DNA of 64,000 nucleotides, from assembly GCA_017551025.1 (NCBI GenBank), contig JAFZNG010000008.1, positions 1 through 64,000 on the forward strand, read 5' to 3'. This document shows, in pieces, positions 19,361 through 28,733 of this stretch (its first letter is position 1; every line of letters starts with the position of its first letter). The stretch comes from Paludibacteraceae bacterium. GTDB lineage: Bacteria > Bacteroidota > Bacteroidia > Bacteroidales > Paludibacteraceae. The position numbers and the translations under genes are program-made. Below the pieces are notes generated by a model. The model saw only the letters and a program-made list of their open reading frames with translations. It was not told where the DNA came from and made no database searches.

Positions 19361-19977
19361 ACGGGTTGTTTACTTACGGGGTGAATAAATGCTATTTGAC
19401 GGGCGTGGAGCGAGATACCGCCATCCGGGTTGCTGCGTCGTGCACCGTATTTCAGATCGCCCTTGACGGGACAACCGATGGCTGCCAACTGGCAACGTAT
19501 CTGGTGATGACGACCGGTCTCGAGATTGATTTCCAAGAGCGTATAGTGTTCGCCACGCACGAGCGTACGGTAACTCAGGATGGCTTGTTTAGCCTCTTTG
19601 GTGCCGGGACGGGCGATAAAACTCTTATTGAGTTTTTCGTTGCGGCTGAGCCAGTTTTCGAGTCGTGCCTCGGGTTGGCGGGGAGCGCCTTGCACGATAG
19701 CCCAATAGGTCTTTCGTATCTGTTCGTGCGATTTAAACATCTCGTTCAGTCGCGTGAGGGCTTTGGAGGTACGGGCAAAGAGCACTACACCACTCGTCGG
19801 ACGGTCCAAACGGTGGGTCACGCCCAGGAAGACCTCGCCGGGCTTATGGTATTTCTCTTTGATATACGCCTTGACGATATCCGAGAGCGGTGTATCGCCG
19901 GTCTTATCGCCCTGCACGATCTCGTTGCAGGTCTTATTGACGGCTATGATATGGTTATCTTCGTAGAGGACGGTCAT
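19297..19977 (-). CDS. RluA-family pseudouridine synthase
   Basis: These enzymes isomerise uridine to pseudouridine in rRNA or tRNA. The 226-residue protein lacks an S4 domain. It carries the catalytic motif HRLDRPTSGVVLFARTSKAL, with the nucleophilic Asp in RLD, plus INLETGRHHQIRCQLA and the C-terminal SLHARQIAFIHPV. The ATG at 19977 overlaps the stop of the upstream gene as ATGA, which makes it a better start than the Met four codons earlier (19989). The exact RNA target (RluA, RluC, RluD or TruC type) cannot be named. Its last 64 bases are shared with the pectate lyase signal peptide. Confidence 0.9.
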   Translation of the reverse strand: MTVLYEDNHIIAVNKTCNEIVQGDKTGDTPLSDIVKAYIKEKYHKPGEVFLGVTHRLDRPTSGVVLFARTSKALTRLNEMFKSHEQIRKTYWAIVQGAPRQPEARLENWLSRNEKLNKSFIARPGTKEAKQAILSYRTLVRGEHYTLLEINLETGRHHQIRCQLAAIGCPVKGDLKYGARRSNPDGGISLHARQIAFIHPVSKQPVCITAPVPDDSLWQQFSASVQ

Positions 19978-22901
19978 AGCGAAATACAAGCATGGTTCTT
20001 AAATCCGTCGATATACATATGCAGGTCCTCCGGCACTTGAACATGGCGCACCAGTTCGGTCTCTTCTACGGCCGGCAGGGCATTGAGTTGGGCTTCGTCA
20101 TATATTTCTTCCGGTCGTGCCCAGGGGTCGATATTCATATAGCCTACGTTGAAGGACGTGAGGTTTTGGAAGAAATGGCTACCCTGGCTGGGTTCGATAC
20201 GGAAGTTTTCGAGCGAACACTCGGCGAGTGCTTTGGCCTCGCTGATATCGCTCCACTGGACAGGTACGCCGAGTGTAGGTATCTGGGAACCCCAGCGGCC
20301 GTAACCGATGAGCAGATACTGCTTGCCCTCCTGGCGCATACGGGTGTTCCACTGGCGGATGGTCTCCGCCATCTCGCGGGTGCGCAACACGTCAAAGGCC
20401 TCGCGGCGCAGGTAGATGATATCGCGTACGCCTTCTATCTGCCCTACGCCGAGGGCGTTGTCCGAACGCAGCAAGGCGTGGCTCTCATCCACCTTATTCC
20501 AGTCCACCTTAGCCGTCAACGAGTCGGCTGAGATTGGACGTATCTGCAGTACGTGGAAGATCTGCGGGTCGTGCTCGAGGTTGACGGCAAACTCGATCTC
20601 TACGGGACATTTGATCTCCTCTTGCGCCATGAGCAGCAATTGTTGAATAATCTCGGCGAGCGGGAAGGTCTTGAATTTCAATTGCGGGGCAAAGGTCACG
20701 ATACGCGGTCCGTCGGGATAGCAGGAGTCGACGATACGCATGTTCTCGCGGTCGTAGGTGGAGGCGATCATCTTAAGCGACTCGAATTGGTCGCAGGCAT
20801 GTATTGGGAAGCGCTCCAGATTGACTGCATCGTCGATAGAGGTCTTGAATTTCTCCGGACTCAAAGAAAGGGCCAGCATCGACTGTTGGGTCTCGCGCAT
20901 AGCCAGATCCACAGTCGAGGTCTGCAGCACGTTCTTAGGGTACTTCGGCGAGAAGCGCAGTACTTGTTCACCGTCCACGACTACTTTGCCCAGGCCGTAT
21001 GCCACCTTGACGATACCGTCTTCGGGTTTCTCCTTACCTACCGGGTAGAAGTTGACGCTGCGCGCCACGCCCGAGATGACAGGGAAGAAATAGTTACCCT
21101 CCTGTTCGCCGCATACCTCCTGAAGCACGACGGCCATCTTCTCCTCGGAGAGCACGTTGCCCGTCGAGGTGATATACCCACGCGAGGCGGCGTAGTAGAC
21201 CGAGGCATAGACCGACTTGACGGCCTTGCTCAGCAGGCGCAGTTGCTGGTCTTCGTTCTCGGTATGCGGGATCATATAGGTGCTATAGACTCCGGCAAAA
21301 GGCTGGTAGTACGAGTCCTCGAGTTTGCTGGACGAACGCACAGCCAGGGGTTTGTGGGTGACGCGTATAAAATGGCGCAGCGCATTGCGGAGTTCCATCG
21401 GTAGGGCGGCTGCCACGAACTCCGAGAGGATCTCCTGGTCGGAGAGGTCGGCATTGATGACATACTGCAGTCCGTTCTCCTGGATAAAGCGGTCGAAATA
21501 CTCCGTGGTGATGACCATGGTACGCGGCACGAAGATACGGATATTCTCCCAGCGGTCGTAGAGGTCGTTTTTCTGGAGCACATGGTTCAGGAAGGCCAGT
21601 CCGCGTCCCTTACCACCCATAGCCCCGTCGCCGCAGCGCGCAAACCAGATCGTATCATTGTAGGTCTCAGGGGCGTATTTGGCGACGACACCCAGGGCCT
21701 GGTTGATACGGTAGTCGTGGATGAGACGTATATTCGTTTGACGGATATTCTCGATATCGGCCTCGTCCTGGATCGTCAGTTTATGTACTTCTCGTCCGAT
21801 GGCGAACAGTCCGCGTGCGAAGAGCCATTTACTGAGGTAGTTATTATCCGACAGCCGTCGGAAAGCGGCCGGCGAGATCGAAGAGATGATATGCTCAAAG
21901 CCCTCCAGGTCGTTCGCGCGCGCGATTTCCTTACCTGTGCGCGGGTCGCGCGCGATGAAGTCACCGAAACCGAACTCCCGCTCGATATATTCACTTACTT
22001 CCTGGGTTAGGGTTTTGGAGGTCTTGACCACAAAGCCTACGTTCAGCTTTTTGGCAATCGAATGCATCGACTCCTGGGACGACTGCATGAGGAAGGGCAT
22101 CGTAGGATTGTCCTCACGTATGAGGCGGCAGAGTTCGATACCGGCATCGAGTTTCTCGTCCGAGGAGCGGTCGCCCTTATGGAGCACAAACCCGATATCG
22201 GATATAACGCCGATGATATTACGGCTGTATTGCTGGTAGAGCGAGACAGCCTCGTCGTAGCAGGTAGCAAGGAGCATCTTCGGACGCGCCCGCTTACGGA
22301 GAATTTGTTGCTTCTCGTTCAAGGCATCGCGGATGGCGATGGAGTTTTGCTGGAGCACCAGTTTATAGAGCAGCGGCAGGTAGGTGGAGTAATAGCGCAC
22401 CGAGTCTTCTACCAAGAGGATCGCCCGCACCCCTTCCTCGAGTATGTCGTGCGGGGCATTCATGCGGTCCTCGATGAGTTTGATGATCGCGATGATGAGG
22501 TCGGTGGAGTTGTTCCAGTTGAAGAAATAATCGATATCCGAGCGGTCGTGCTGCTTGATACGGTTGAATATCTCCTTGCTGAAGGCCGACAGCAGTACGA
22601 TCGGGCAGTCCGGCATCTCCGCTTTCGCCTGCTTGGCAAACTCAAACACGTCAAGTTCACCTGTACTGTACATCGTGATGATCAGATCAAAAGGCTCTGA
22701 GTTTTGACTTTTTAATTTGGAATTTTTAATTTCTTCCAGTGCCTCGCGTGTAGTCTCCGCACGCGTGATGGCGGGCGGGTTACTGAGGTTGAGTTCGGCG
22801 TACTCCTGGGCGATTTGCACCTCGATACGGCCGTCCTCCTCGAGTGCAAAACTGTCGTAGTTGTTGCACACGAGAAGGATACGCCGTACGCGCTTCGCCA
22901 T
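19974..22901 (-). CDS. Receiver-receiver-ATP-grasp (PEP synthase/PPDK N-domain) protein
   Basis: This 975-residue protein is unusual. Residues about 5-135 form a receiver-like domain that lacks the acidic pair (LVCNNYDS) and the phospho-acceptor (IITMYSTG). Residues about 155-290 form a second receiver with LVEDS, a possible phospho-acceptor in VISDIGF, and VKTSK. Residues about 400-800 match the ATP-binding domain of PEP synthase/PPDK (GGKGRGLAFLN, LAVRSSSKLEDSYYQPFAGVYSTY). The swivelling phosphohistidine domain and PEP barrel are not seen. It could be a phospho-signalling kinase or regulator. The ATG at 22901 (MAKRVRRILLV) is preferred to a TTG at 22943. A micro-repeat insert lies at residues 59-68. 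Confidence 0.75.
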   Translation of the reverse strand: MAKRVRRILLVCNNYDSFALEEDGRIEVQIAQEYAELNLSNPPAITRAETTREALEEIKNSKLKSQNSEPFDLIITMYSTGELDVFEFAKQAKAEMPDCPIVLLSAFSKEIFNRIKQHDRSDIDYFFNWNNSTDLIIAIIKLIEDRMNAPHDILEEGVRAILLVEDSVRYYSTYLPLLYKLVLQQNSIAIRDALNEKQQILRKRARPKMLLATCYDEAVSLYQQYSRNIIGVISDIGFVLHKGDRSSDEKLDAGIELCRLIREDNPTMPFLMQSSQESMHSIAKKLNVGFVVKTSKTLTQEVSEYIEREFGFGDFIARDPRTGKEIARANDLEGFEHIISSISPAAFRRLSDNNYLSKWLFARGLFAIGREVHKLTIQDEADIENIRQTNIRLIHDYRINQALGVVAKYAPETYNDTIWFARCGDGAMGGKGRGLAFLNHVLQKNDLYDRWENIRIFVPRTMVITTEYFDRFIQENGLQYVINADLSDQEILSEFVAAALPMELRNALRHFIRVTHKPLAVRSSSKLEDSYYQPFAGVYSTYMIPHTENEDQQLRLLSKAVKSVYASVYYAASRGYITSTGNVLSEEKMAVVLQEVCGEQEGNYFFPVISGVARSVNFYPVGKEKPEDGIVKVAYGLGKVVVDGEQVLRFSPKYPKNVLQTSTVDLAMRETQQSMLALSLSPEKFKTSIDDAVNLERFPIHACDQFESLKMIASTYDRENMRIVDSCYPDGPRIVTFAPQLKFKTFPLAEIIQQLLLMAQEEIKCPVEIEFAVNLEHDPQIFHVLQIRPISADSLTAKVDWNKVDESHALLRSDNALGVGQIEGVRDIIYLRREAFDVLRTREMAETIRQWNTRMRQEGKQYLLIGYGRWGSQIPTLGVPVQWSDISEAKALAECSLENFRIEPSQGSHFFQNLTSFNVGYMNIDPWARPEEIYDEAQLNALPAVEETELVRHVQVPEDLHMYIDGFKNHACISL
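22698..22738. repeat. AATTAAAAATT repeat (family A) read inside a gene
   Basis: The intergenic spacer repeat occurs here inside the first receiver-like domain, read in frame as Ile-Lys-Asn-Ser-Lys-Leu-Lys-Ser-Gln-Asn, in a loop before the strand FDLIITM. Confidence 0.75.
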
Positions 22902-22944
22902 CAATGTCGTATAATTACTATGCTCCACGATATCAAATGACAAA

Positions 22945-24300
22945 TTACACTAATCCTTGTTCTACCATGGCGTTGGCTACTTTCATGAAGCCGGCGATGT
23001 TGGCGCCACGAACGTAGTTGATATAACCATCCGGTTCGGTGCCGTACTTGATACATGCGGCATGGATGTCGGCCATGATGGTGCGCAGACGCTGGTCCAC
23101 TTCTTCGGCGGTCCACTTCAGACGCATCGAGTTCTGGGTCATCTCCAGTCCGGAGGTAGCTACGCCACCGGCGTTGCTGGCCTTACCCGGGCTGTAGAGG
23201 ATCTTAGCCGACTGGAAGATAGCGATCGCCTCCGGCGTAGAAGGCATGTTAGCACCTTCGGTTACGCAGAAACAGCCGTTCTTGATAAGATTCTCGGCAT
23301 CCGCCTTTTCGATCTCGTTTTGGGTAGCACACGGCATGGCGATATCGCAGGGAATATGCCACGGGCGCTGAGCGGGGAAGTACTGCGCCTGCGGGTATTT
23401 GGTCACGTACTCTTTGATACGTCCGCGACGCACGTTTTTGAGCTCGAAGACGAAGGCCATCTTCTCTTCGTTGAGTCCTTCGGGATCGTAGATCGAGCCA
23501 TCGCTATCGCTCAGGGTGAGTACTTTAGCGCCGAGACGCATGGCTTTCTGGGCGGCATACTGCGCTACGTTGCCGGCTCCTGAGATGCAGACACGTTTGC
23601 CCTCGAACGATTCGCCACGCGTAGCGAGCATGGCCTCGGCAAAGTAACATGCGCCGTAACCCGTAGCCTCGGGACGCATGAGCGAGCCACCCCAGTTCTG
23701 ACCCTTACCGGTCAAGGTGCCGGTGAACTCGTCACGGAGGCGCTTATACTGACCAAACATATATCCTACCTCACGGCCACCAACACCGATATCACCGGCC
23801 GGCACGTCAGTGTCCGCACCAATATGACGCTGGAGTTCGGTCATGAAGGACTGGCAGAAACGCATCACTTCGGCATCGGATTTGCCGCGCGGCGAGAAGT
23901 CCGACCCACCTTTAGCACCACCCATAGGCAGGGTCGTCAATGCATTCTTGAAGGTCTGCTCAAAGGCCAGGAACTTCATGATACTGAGGTTGACACTCGC
24001 GTGGAAACGAATACCGCCCTTGTACGGACCGATGGCAGAATTCATCTGCACACGGAAACCACGGTTGATCTGCACCTCGCCCTGGTCGTCCATCCACGGT
24101 ACGCGGAACATGATGACGCGCTCGGGTTCTACCATGCGCTCCATAATCTTCTGTTCGCGCAGATACGGATACGCCATGATCATCGGTGCCACACTCTCGA
24201 GCACTTCCCGAACAGCCTGATGAAACTCCTGCTCGCCCGGGTTTTTGCGAATGAGGTCGGCCATGAAGGCCTCTACATACATTTGGGTTTGTTTGTCCAT
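22945..24300 (-). CDS. gdhA: Glutamate dehydrogenase, NADP-type
   Basis: GdhA makes glutamate from 2-oxoglutarate and ammonia, the main ammonia-assimilating route in many gut Bacteroidales. The 451-residue length fits the hexameric small type. Visible motifs: GPYKGGIRFH, LPMGGAKGGSDFSPRGKS with the catalytic Lys, VPAGDIGVGGREVGYMFG with the catalytic Asp, ATGYGACYFAEAML, and the nucleotide-binding VCISGAGNVAQYAA. Choice of NADP over NAD comes from overall resemblance, not from one residue. It lies 66 bases downstream of rlmB; no local-type promoter is evident in that gap. Confidence 0.94.
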   Translation of the reverse strand: MDKQTQMYVEAFMADLIRKNPGEQEFHQAVREVLESVAPMIMAYPYLREQKIMERMVEPERVIMFRVPWMDDQGEVQINRGFRVQMNSAIGPYKGGIRFHASVNLSIMKFLAFEQTFKNALTTLPMGGAKGGSDFSPRGKSDAEVMRFCQSFMTELQRHIGADTDVPAGDIGVGGREVGYMFGQYKRLRDEFTGTLTGKGQNWGGSLMRPEATGYGACYFAEAMLATRGESFEGKRVCISGAGNVAQYAAQKAMRLGAKVLTLSDSDGSIYDPEGLNEEKMAFVFELKNVRRGRIKEYVTKYPQAQYFPAQRPWHIPCDIAMPCATQNEIEKADAENLIKNGCFCVTEGANMPSTPEAIAIFQSAKILYSPGKASNAGGVATSGLEMTQNSMRLKWTAEEVDQRLRTIMADIHAACIKYGTEPDGYINYVRGANIAGFMKVANAMVEQGLV

Positions 24301-24366
24301 TTTACCTTAAATTTAACAGATTAATACCTTATTGGTAATGTACTATTGTACAAATGTTCTATTGTT

Positions 24367-25161
24367 TTATTGCATGTTTCGCTGACGCACGGCTTCGTAG
24401 ATGAATACGCCGGCGGCAACCGAGACGTTGAGCGACTCGATGGTGCCCGTCATCGGTAGTTTGACGCGGTCGGTACAGAGCTGGAGGTTCAGGTCGTAGA
24501 TACCGTGTTCCTCCGAGCCCATGACGATCGCTGTCGGACCGGTCATATCGCAGTCGGTATAGATCCGGTCGGTATGTTCCGTAGCGGCTACGATGCGCAG
24601 GCCGCTATCGCGCAAGTACTGCAGACACTCCTGCATGTTCTCCACCTTACAGATCGGCAGGGAGAATAGTGCTCCGGCCGAGGTCTTGATCGCATCCCCG
24701 TTGATGGCTACGCTGCTACGGCTGGCGATGACCAGTCCGTCTACGCCGGCACAGGCACAGGTACGGGCTATGGCGCCAAAGTTACGCACGTCGGTCACTC
24801 CGTCCAGGATGACGAGCAGCGGCGTACGTCCCTCATCGTAGAGCGACTGCACGAGGCTGTCGATCGGGGTGAACTCCACAGGCGAGAGAAAAGCGATGAC
24901 GCCCTGGTGGTTCTTGTCGGTATACTGGTTGAGCCGCTCCACCGGCACACGCTGGATATTCGTAGCCGTACCGGCGAGTTTTTGCTGGAGTTCACGTCCG
25001 ATGGCCGAACTCAGGTCGCGACGCATCATTACTTTATCCAGCACCTTGCCGGCCTCCAGGGCCTCGATGACGGCACGCAGCCCGAAGACCATTTCTTTCT
25101 CCGGCGGACGACGGGTATCGTAGGATTTGTGATTTTTGATTTGTGATTTTTGATTGATCAT
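24367..25161 (-). CDS. TrmH/SpoU-family rRNA 2'-O-methyltransferase, RlmB-like
   Basis: Members methylate the 2'-OH of a guanosine in 23S rRNA using S-adenosylmethionine, with a knotted fold. The 264-residue protein has a substrate-binding N-domain (MVFGLRAVIEALEAG and the L7Ae-like part). The three SpoU motifs follow: DVRNFGAIARTCACAG, IVMGSEEHGI and IESLNVSVAAGVFIYE. The first 18 codons (Asn-Gln-Lys-Ser-Gln-Ile-Lys) are encoded by a TGATTTTTGATT micro-repeat, so translation may really start nearer the Met at codon 24 (25092). RlmB is the likeliest identity; a TrmH tRNA enzyme is possible. Confidence 0.88.
   Translation of the reverse strand: MINQKSQIKNHKSYDTRRPPEKEMVFGLRAVIEALEAGKVLDKVMMRRDLSSAIGRELQQKLAGTATNIQRVPVERLNQYTDKNHQGVIAFLSPVEFTPIDSLVQSLYDEGRTPLLVILDGVTDVRNFGAIARTCACAGVDGLVIASRSSVAINGDAIKTSAGALFSLPICKVENMQECLQYLRDSGLRIVAATEHTDRIYTDCDMTGPTAIVMGSEEHGIYDLNLQLCTDRVKLPMTGTIESLNVSVAAGVFIYEAVRQRNMQ
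25119..25160. repeat. TGATTTTTGATTTG micro-repeat at the rlmB-like start
   Basis: Tandem GATTTGTGATTTTT units cover the start codon region and first codons of the methyltransferase gene on the minus strand. Confidence 0.6.
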
Positions 25162-25178
25162 AATGCTCTTATTTGGGT

Positions 25179-25194
25179 CCGGAGCCTACTCCGG
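25179..25194. repeat. CCGGAGCCTACTCCGG palindromic micro-repeat
   Basis: This is the reverse complement of 13162-13177. It lies directly before the 3' end of dsbD (stop at 25195-25197) in the gap to the methyltransferase gene. Confidence 0.65.
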
Positions 25195-26826
25195 TTAATA
25201 CTTCAGCCAGTTAATAAATTCCATCGGGTCGGTGGTGAAGGCCATAGCCTCACCGACTTGTTTGCCTTGCTTGTCCAGTTGGACGTAATAGGGCTGTGCA
25301 TTCGAGCCGTACAGTTCGCGCTGGATCTTACTATTTTTTTCGCCTATACCGTCGCGCTTGTCATCTACAAACAACTCGATAAAGACGTAACCGTCCAGTC
25401 GTGCCTTGACGCTATCGTTATCCAACACATAGGCTTCCATCTTCCGGCAGTTGACGCAACCGTAGCCCGTGAAGTCGATGAGTACGGGACGGCCTGTCTG
25501 ACGGGCATAGGCGAGTCCCTCGTCGTAGTCGTGGAAGATATCGCGGTCCTGGATAGGCATAGGCGGGGCAAAGGCCGAGACGGCTTTGACGGGTGCACCC
25601 CACAGTCCCGGTACGAGATAGGCGGCAAAGGCTATCGAGGGGATGATGACCAGAAGACGTATGATACGGCGTGTCCAGGAGACGCGACGGATAGACCAGA
25701 GCAGATAGATACCGATGCCCAGGAAGCAGGCGATCCATATCACGAGGAATAGCCAGCGCGGCAGGATGCCCCAACCGTATGCCATGTCGGCCACGCTGAG
25801 GAACTTGAGCGAGAGCGCCAGTTCCAGGAAGGCCAGTACGACCTTGAACGATGTCATCCAGTCACCGGAACGCGGTGCTTGCTTCATCCACTCGGGGAAC
25901 ATGGCAAAGAGCGAGAACGGCAGGGCCAGTGCCAAGGCAAAGCCCAACATACCCATAGTAGGTGCCATAAGGCTCTTACCGGCGGCCTCTACGAGCAAGG
26001 TACCGATGATAGGACCCGTACAGGAGAAGGACACGATGACCAGTGTGAAGGCCATGAGCAGGATACTCAGCAGGCCACCCGTGGTGCGGGCTTTCTGATC
26101 CAGCGCCGTGGACCAGGACGAGGGCAACGTGATCTCAAACAAGCCGAAGAACGACAAAGCAAAGACTACCAGCAACAAAAAGAACAGGATATTCACCACG
26201 GCATTCGTGCTCAAATCGTTGAGCGCCGATGCACCGAACAGTATCGTCACCAGCAGGCCGAGACCTACGTATAGGATGATGATGCTCAGGCCGTAGAGGA
26301 TGGCATCGCGACGACCGCCGCCACGCTTCAAAAAGAACGAAACCGTCATCGGTATGATCGGCCATACGCAGGGTGTGAAGATTGCCAAGAGGCCGCCTAA
26401 GAAGCCTAAGACAAAAATCCAAAGCAGGCTACCAAGGGGTGTGCCGCGAAGTCCGTCTACGCAACTGGTCTTTACCGTACAGAAGGTCTCCGTACAACCG
26501 CAGTCTTCGTCTATCTCTTCCGTGTCGGCCGCAGCAAATTCCCATACTTCGGGGGCGGTACACATCTTATCGTCACAGGCATTGTAGCGAATCGGCGTCA
26601 ATTCGTCGGCCGCCAGGGTGATGACGAACGAGTCGGCTATCTCCTCCGGGAATTCGCGCTCGCCGAGATCGATGATATTCATGTGCCACCCCGCTTCGAT
26701 CTCGGCACGCAGGCGTACGCTGTCGCCCACTTGTTCGCCGCTCCAGCGAACGGGTTGCACCAACTCCGCCTGGGCCGTAAGGGTACAGAGAAGGAGGATA
26801 AGTAGGTTGATTAGTAGTCGTTTCAT
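25195..26826 (-). CDS. dsbD: Thiol:disulfide interchange protein DsbD
   Basis: DsbD carries electrons from cytosolic thioredoxin across the inner membrane to periplasmic thiol proteins. The 543-residue protein has a signal peptide (ends LTAQA) and an N-terminal periplasmic domain (about 22-120, with CDDKMC and CGCTETFC cysteines). The eight-span membrane domain holds the redox cysteines in FTPCVWP and SFSCTGP. A C-terminal thioredoxin-like domain has the CxxC motif in [10 protein letters not shown]. It overlaps the hpt stop by ATGA (26823-26826), so translation is likely coupled. Confidence 0.95.
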   Translation of the reverse strand: MKRLLINLLILLLCTLTAQAELVQPVRWSGEQVGDSVRLRAEIEAGWHMNIIDLGEREFPEEIADSFVITLAADELTPIRYNACDDKMCTAPEVWEFAAADTEEIDEDCGCTETFCTVKTSCVDGLRGTPLGSLLWIFVLGFLGGLLAIFTPCVWPIIPMTVSFFLKRGGGRRDAILYGLSIIILYVGLGLLVTILFGASALNDLSTNAVVNILFFLLLVVFALSFFGLFEITLPSSWSTALDQKARTTGGLLSILLMAFTLVIVSFSCTGPIIGTLLVEAAGKSLMAPTMGMLGFALALALPFSLFAMFPEWMKQAPRSGDWMTSFKVVLAFLELALSLKFLSVADMAYGWGILPRWLFLVIWIACFLGIGIYLLWSIRRVSWTRRIIRLLVIIPSIAFAAYLVPGLWGAPVKAVSAFAPPMPIQDRDIFHDYDEGLAYARQTGRPVLIDFTGYGCVNCRKMEAYVLDNDSVKARLDGYVFIELFVDDKRDGIGEKNSKIQRELYGSNAQPYYVQLDKQGKQVGEAMAFTTDPMEFINWLKY

Positions 26827-27356
26827 TGCTTGAGGCTATATATTTCCGGCAGGTTACGTGCCATGCCGTCGAGGTCGAGTCCGTAACCGATCACAAAGGC
26901 TTCGGGGATCTCCCGGCCGTAGTATTCGGGACGTGCGTCCTCGTGTTGGAGTTTAGCGGGTTTGAAGAGCAGCGAAGCCATGCGCAGCGAACGGGGTTGC
27001 ATGGCCTGGAGGCGCTCACGCAGGTAATGGAGTGTCACACCCGTATCGACGATATCCTCCACGACGATGATGTCGCGGTCGCGGATATCAACCTGGAGCG
27101 GGATGACTTCCTTGATCTTGCCCGTCGTCTCGGTACCCTCGTACGAACTGAGTCGCATGAAGGAAATCGTGCAGTCGATCGAGAGCGCACGTATGAGGTC
27201 GGTGAAGAAGAAGACCGCCCCGTTGAGCATACAGATAAAATGCGGGGTACGACCGGCATAATCCGCGGATATCTGGTCCGCCACGCGTTGCACGATTTGC
27301 TGTATCTCGTCGCGCGTGATGCACGGCTCAAAATTCAGTCCGTTGTATGTAACCAT
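26823..27356 (-). CDS. hpt: Hypoxanthine phosphoribosyltransferase
   Basis: Hpt salvages hypoxanthine (and often guanine) with PRPP to IMP (GMP) in the cytosol. The 177-residue length is typical. It has [34 protein letters not shown] in the flexible loop region, and the PRPP-binding motif [33 protein letters not shown] follows near the end. It sits 26 bases after murA, across a spacer repeat, and overlaps the start of dsbD. Confidence 0.95.
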   Translation of the reverse strand: MVTYNGLNFEPCITRDEIQQIVQRVADQISADYAGRTPHFICMLNGAVFFFTDLIRALSIDCTISFMRLSSYEGTETTGKIKEVIPLQVDIRDRDIIVVEDIVDTGVTLHYLRERLQAMQPRSLRMASLLFKPAKLQHEDARPEYYGREIPEAFVIGYGLDLDGMARNLPEIYSLKQ

Positions 27357-27357
27357 A

Positions 27358-27391
27358 ATTTTGTATTCTTAATTTTTAATTTTTAATTTTC
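27358..27391. repeat. AATTAAAAATT spacer repeat (family A)
   Basis: The repeat lies between murA and hpt. The final Asn and the stop codon of murA are part of the first unit. Confidence 0.75.
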
Positions 27392-28690
27392 CCTTCTGAT
27401 GTGTGCTCCGATGGCATTGAGGCGGTGTTCGATATCTTCGTAGCCGCGGTCGATTTGGTCGATATGGTCGATTCGGCTCACGCCCTCGGCCGACATAGCG
27501 GCGAGCAGCAAGGCGATACCGGCACGTATATCCGGCGAGGACATATGATTTGGCTTGAGTTGGCGGGCACGGTCGTGACCGATGACGACGGCGCGGTGGG
27601 GGTCGCAGAGGATGATCTGGGCACCCATATCGATGAGTTTATCAACGAAGAAGAGGCGCGACTCGAACATCTTCTGATGGATCAGCACCGAACCGCGAGC
27701 CTGGGTAGCTACGACGAGCATGACGCTCAGCAGGTCGGGTGTCAGTCCCGGCCACGGGGCATCGGCTACGGTGAGTATCGATCCATCGAGGAAGGACTCT
27801 ATCTGGTAGTGTTCCTGGGCGGGGATGACGATATCGTCGCCATCTACGTCGATACGCACGCCCAGACGGCGGAAGGCGTCGGGGATGATACCGAGATCTT
27901 TGTAGCTGACGTTACAGATACGCAGTTCCGAACCCGTGATGGCGGCCATGCCGATGAACGAGCCTACCTCGATCATGTCGGGCAGGAGGGTATGTTGTGC
28001 ACCGTGCAATTCGCGTACACCTTCGATTGTGAGCAGGTTGCTACCTACCCCGCTGATCTTGGCGCCCATGGCGTTGAGAAGGCGGCACAGTTGCTGGAGG
28101 TAGGGTTCGCAGGCGGCATTATAGATCGTGGTGGTACCTTCGGCGAGCACGGAGGCCATGATGATATTCGCCGTACCGGTGACGGAGGCCTCATCGAGCA
28201 ACATATAAGTGCCGCGAAGGTGCTTGCCTTCGAAGCGGTAGGCCAGCAGTTGCTGGTCGTAGCGGAAGGTAGCCCCGAGATTGACCATACCCTGGAAATG
28301 GGTGTCGAGACGACGGCGGCCTATCTTGTCACCACCGGGTTTGGCGTAGATCACCTCTCCCAGACGGGCCAGTAGCGGACCGATGATCATCACCGAACCG
28401 CGCAGCTTATTGCACTTACTGAGGAAGTCTTTGCTGCGGAGGTAGGCTGTGTCGAGGTTACGGGCGGTAAAGGCATACTTACCTTTTGCGAGTTTCTCGA
28501 CCGTGACGCCCATCGAGCCGATGAGGTCGATGAGGTTGTTGACGTCCAGGATATTCGGCAGGTTCTCGATCACTACCGTTTCGCGGGTGAGCAGCACGGC
28601 ACACAGCACCTGTAATGCCTCGTTCTTTGCCCCCTGCGGGGTGATACTGCCGTGGAGCTTATGTCCACCTTCTACAATAAATGATGCCAT
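27383..28690 (-). CDS. murA: UDP-N-acetylglucosamine 1-carboxyvinyltransferase
   Basis: MurA transfers enolpyruvate from PEP to UDP-GlcNAc, the first committed step of peptidoglycan synthesis. The 435-residue protein keeps the N-terminal KNEALQVLCAVLL, ENLPNILDV and the loop AKPGGDKIGRRRLDTHF. At the position of the fosfomycin-reactive cysteine (Cys115 in E. coli) it has Asp121 (codon GAC), a known natural variant that keeps activity and resists fosfomycin. The C-terminal SSPDIRAGIALLLAA and RGYEDIEHRLNAIGA are also typical. It follows murB by 36 bases. Confidence 0.96.
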   Translation of the reverse strand: MASFIVEGGHKLHGSITPQGAKNEALQVLCAVLLTRETVVIENLPNILDVNNLIDLIGSMGVTVEKLAKGKYAFTARNLDTAYLRSKDFLSKCNKLRGSVMIIGPLLARLGEVIYAKPGGDKIGRRRLDTHFQGMVNLGATFRYDQQLLAYRFEGKHLRGTYMLLDEASVTGTANIIMASVLAEGTTTIYNAACEPYLQQLCRLLNAMGAKISGVGSNLLTIEGVRELHGAQHTLLPDMIEVGSFIGMAAITGSELRICNVSYKDLGIIPDAFRRLGVRIDVDGDDIVIPAQEHYQIESFLDGSILTVADAPWPGLTPDLLSVMLVVATQARGSVLIHQKMFESRLFFVDKLIDMGAQIILCDPHRAVVIGHDRARQLKPNHMSSPDIRAGIALLLAAMSAEGVSRIDHIDQIDRGYEDIEHRLNAIGAHIRREN

Positions 28691-28733
28691 TTATGGAATT
28701 AAAAATTAAAAATTACAAATTAAAAATTAAATG
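28684..28733. repeat. AATTAAAAATT spacer repeat (family A)
   Basis: Four or more units fill the gap between murB and murA; the murB C-terminus (Ile-stop) lies in it. Confidence 0.75.

Noticed and set aside
24301..24366. Promoter for gdhA in the gap after rlmB
   Set aside because: A TTTG can be found on the minus strand, but the position 20 bases on reads AAGGTATT, which does not match TAnnTTTG.
27383..28690. Asp in the MurA active loop as an inactivating change
   Set aside because: Asp at this position is a known functional variant; all other motifs are kept.
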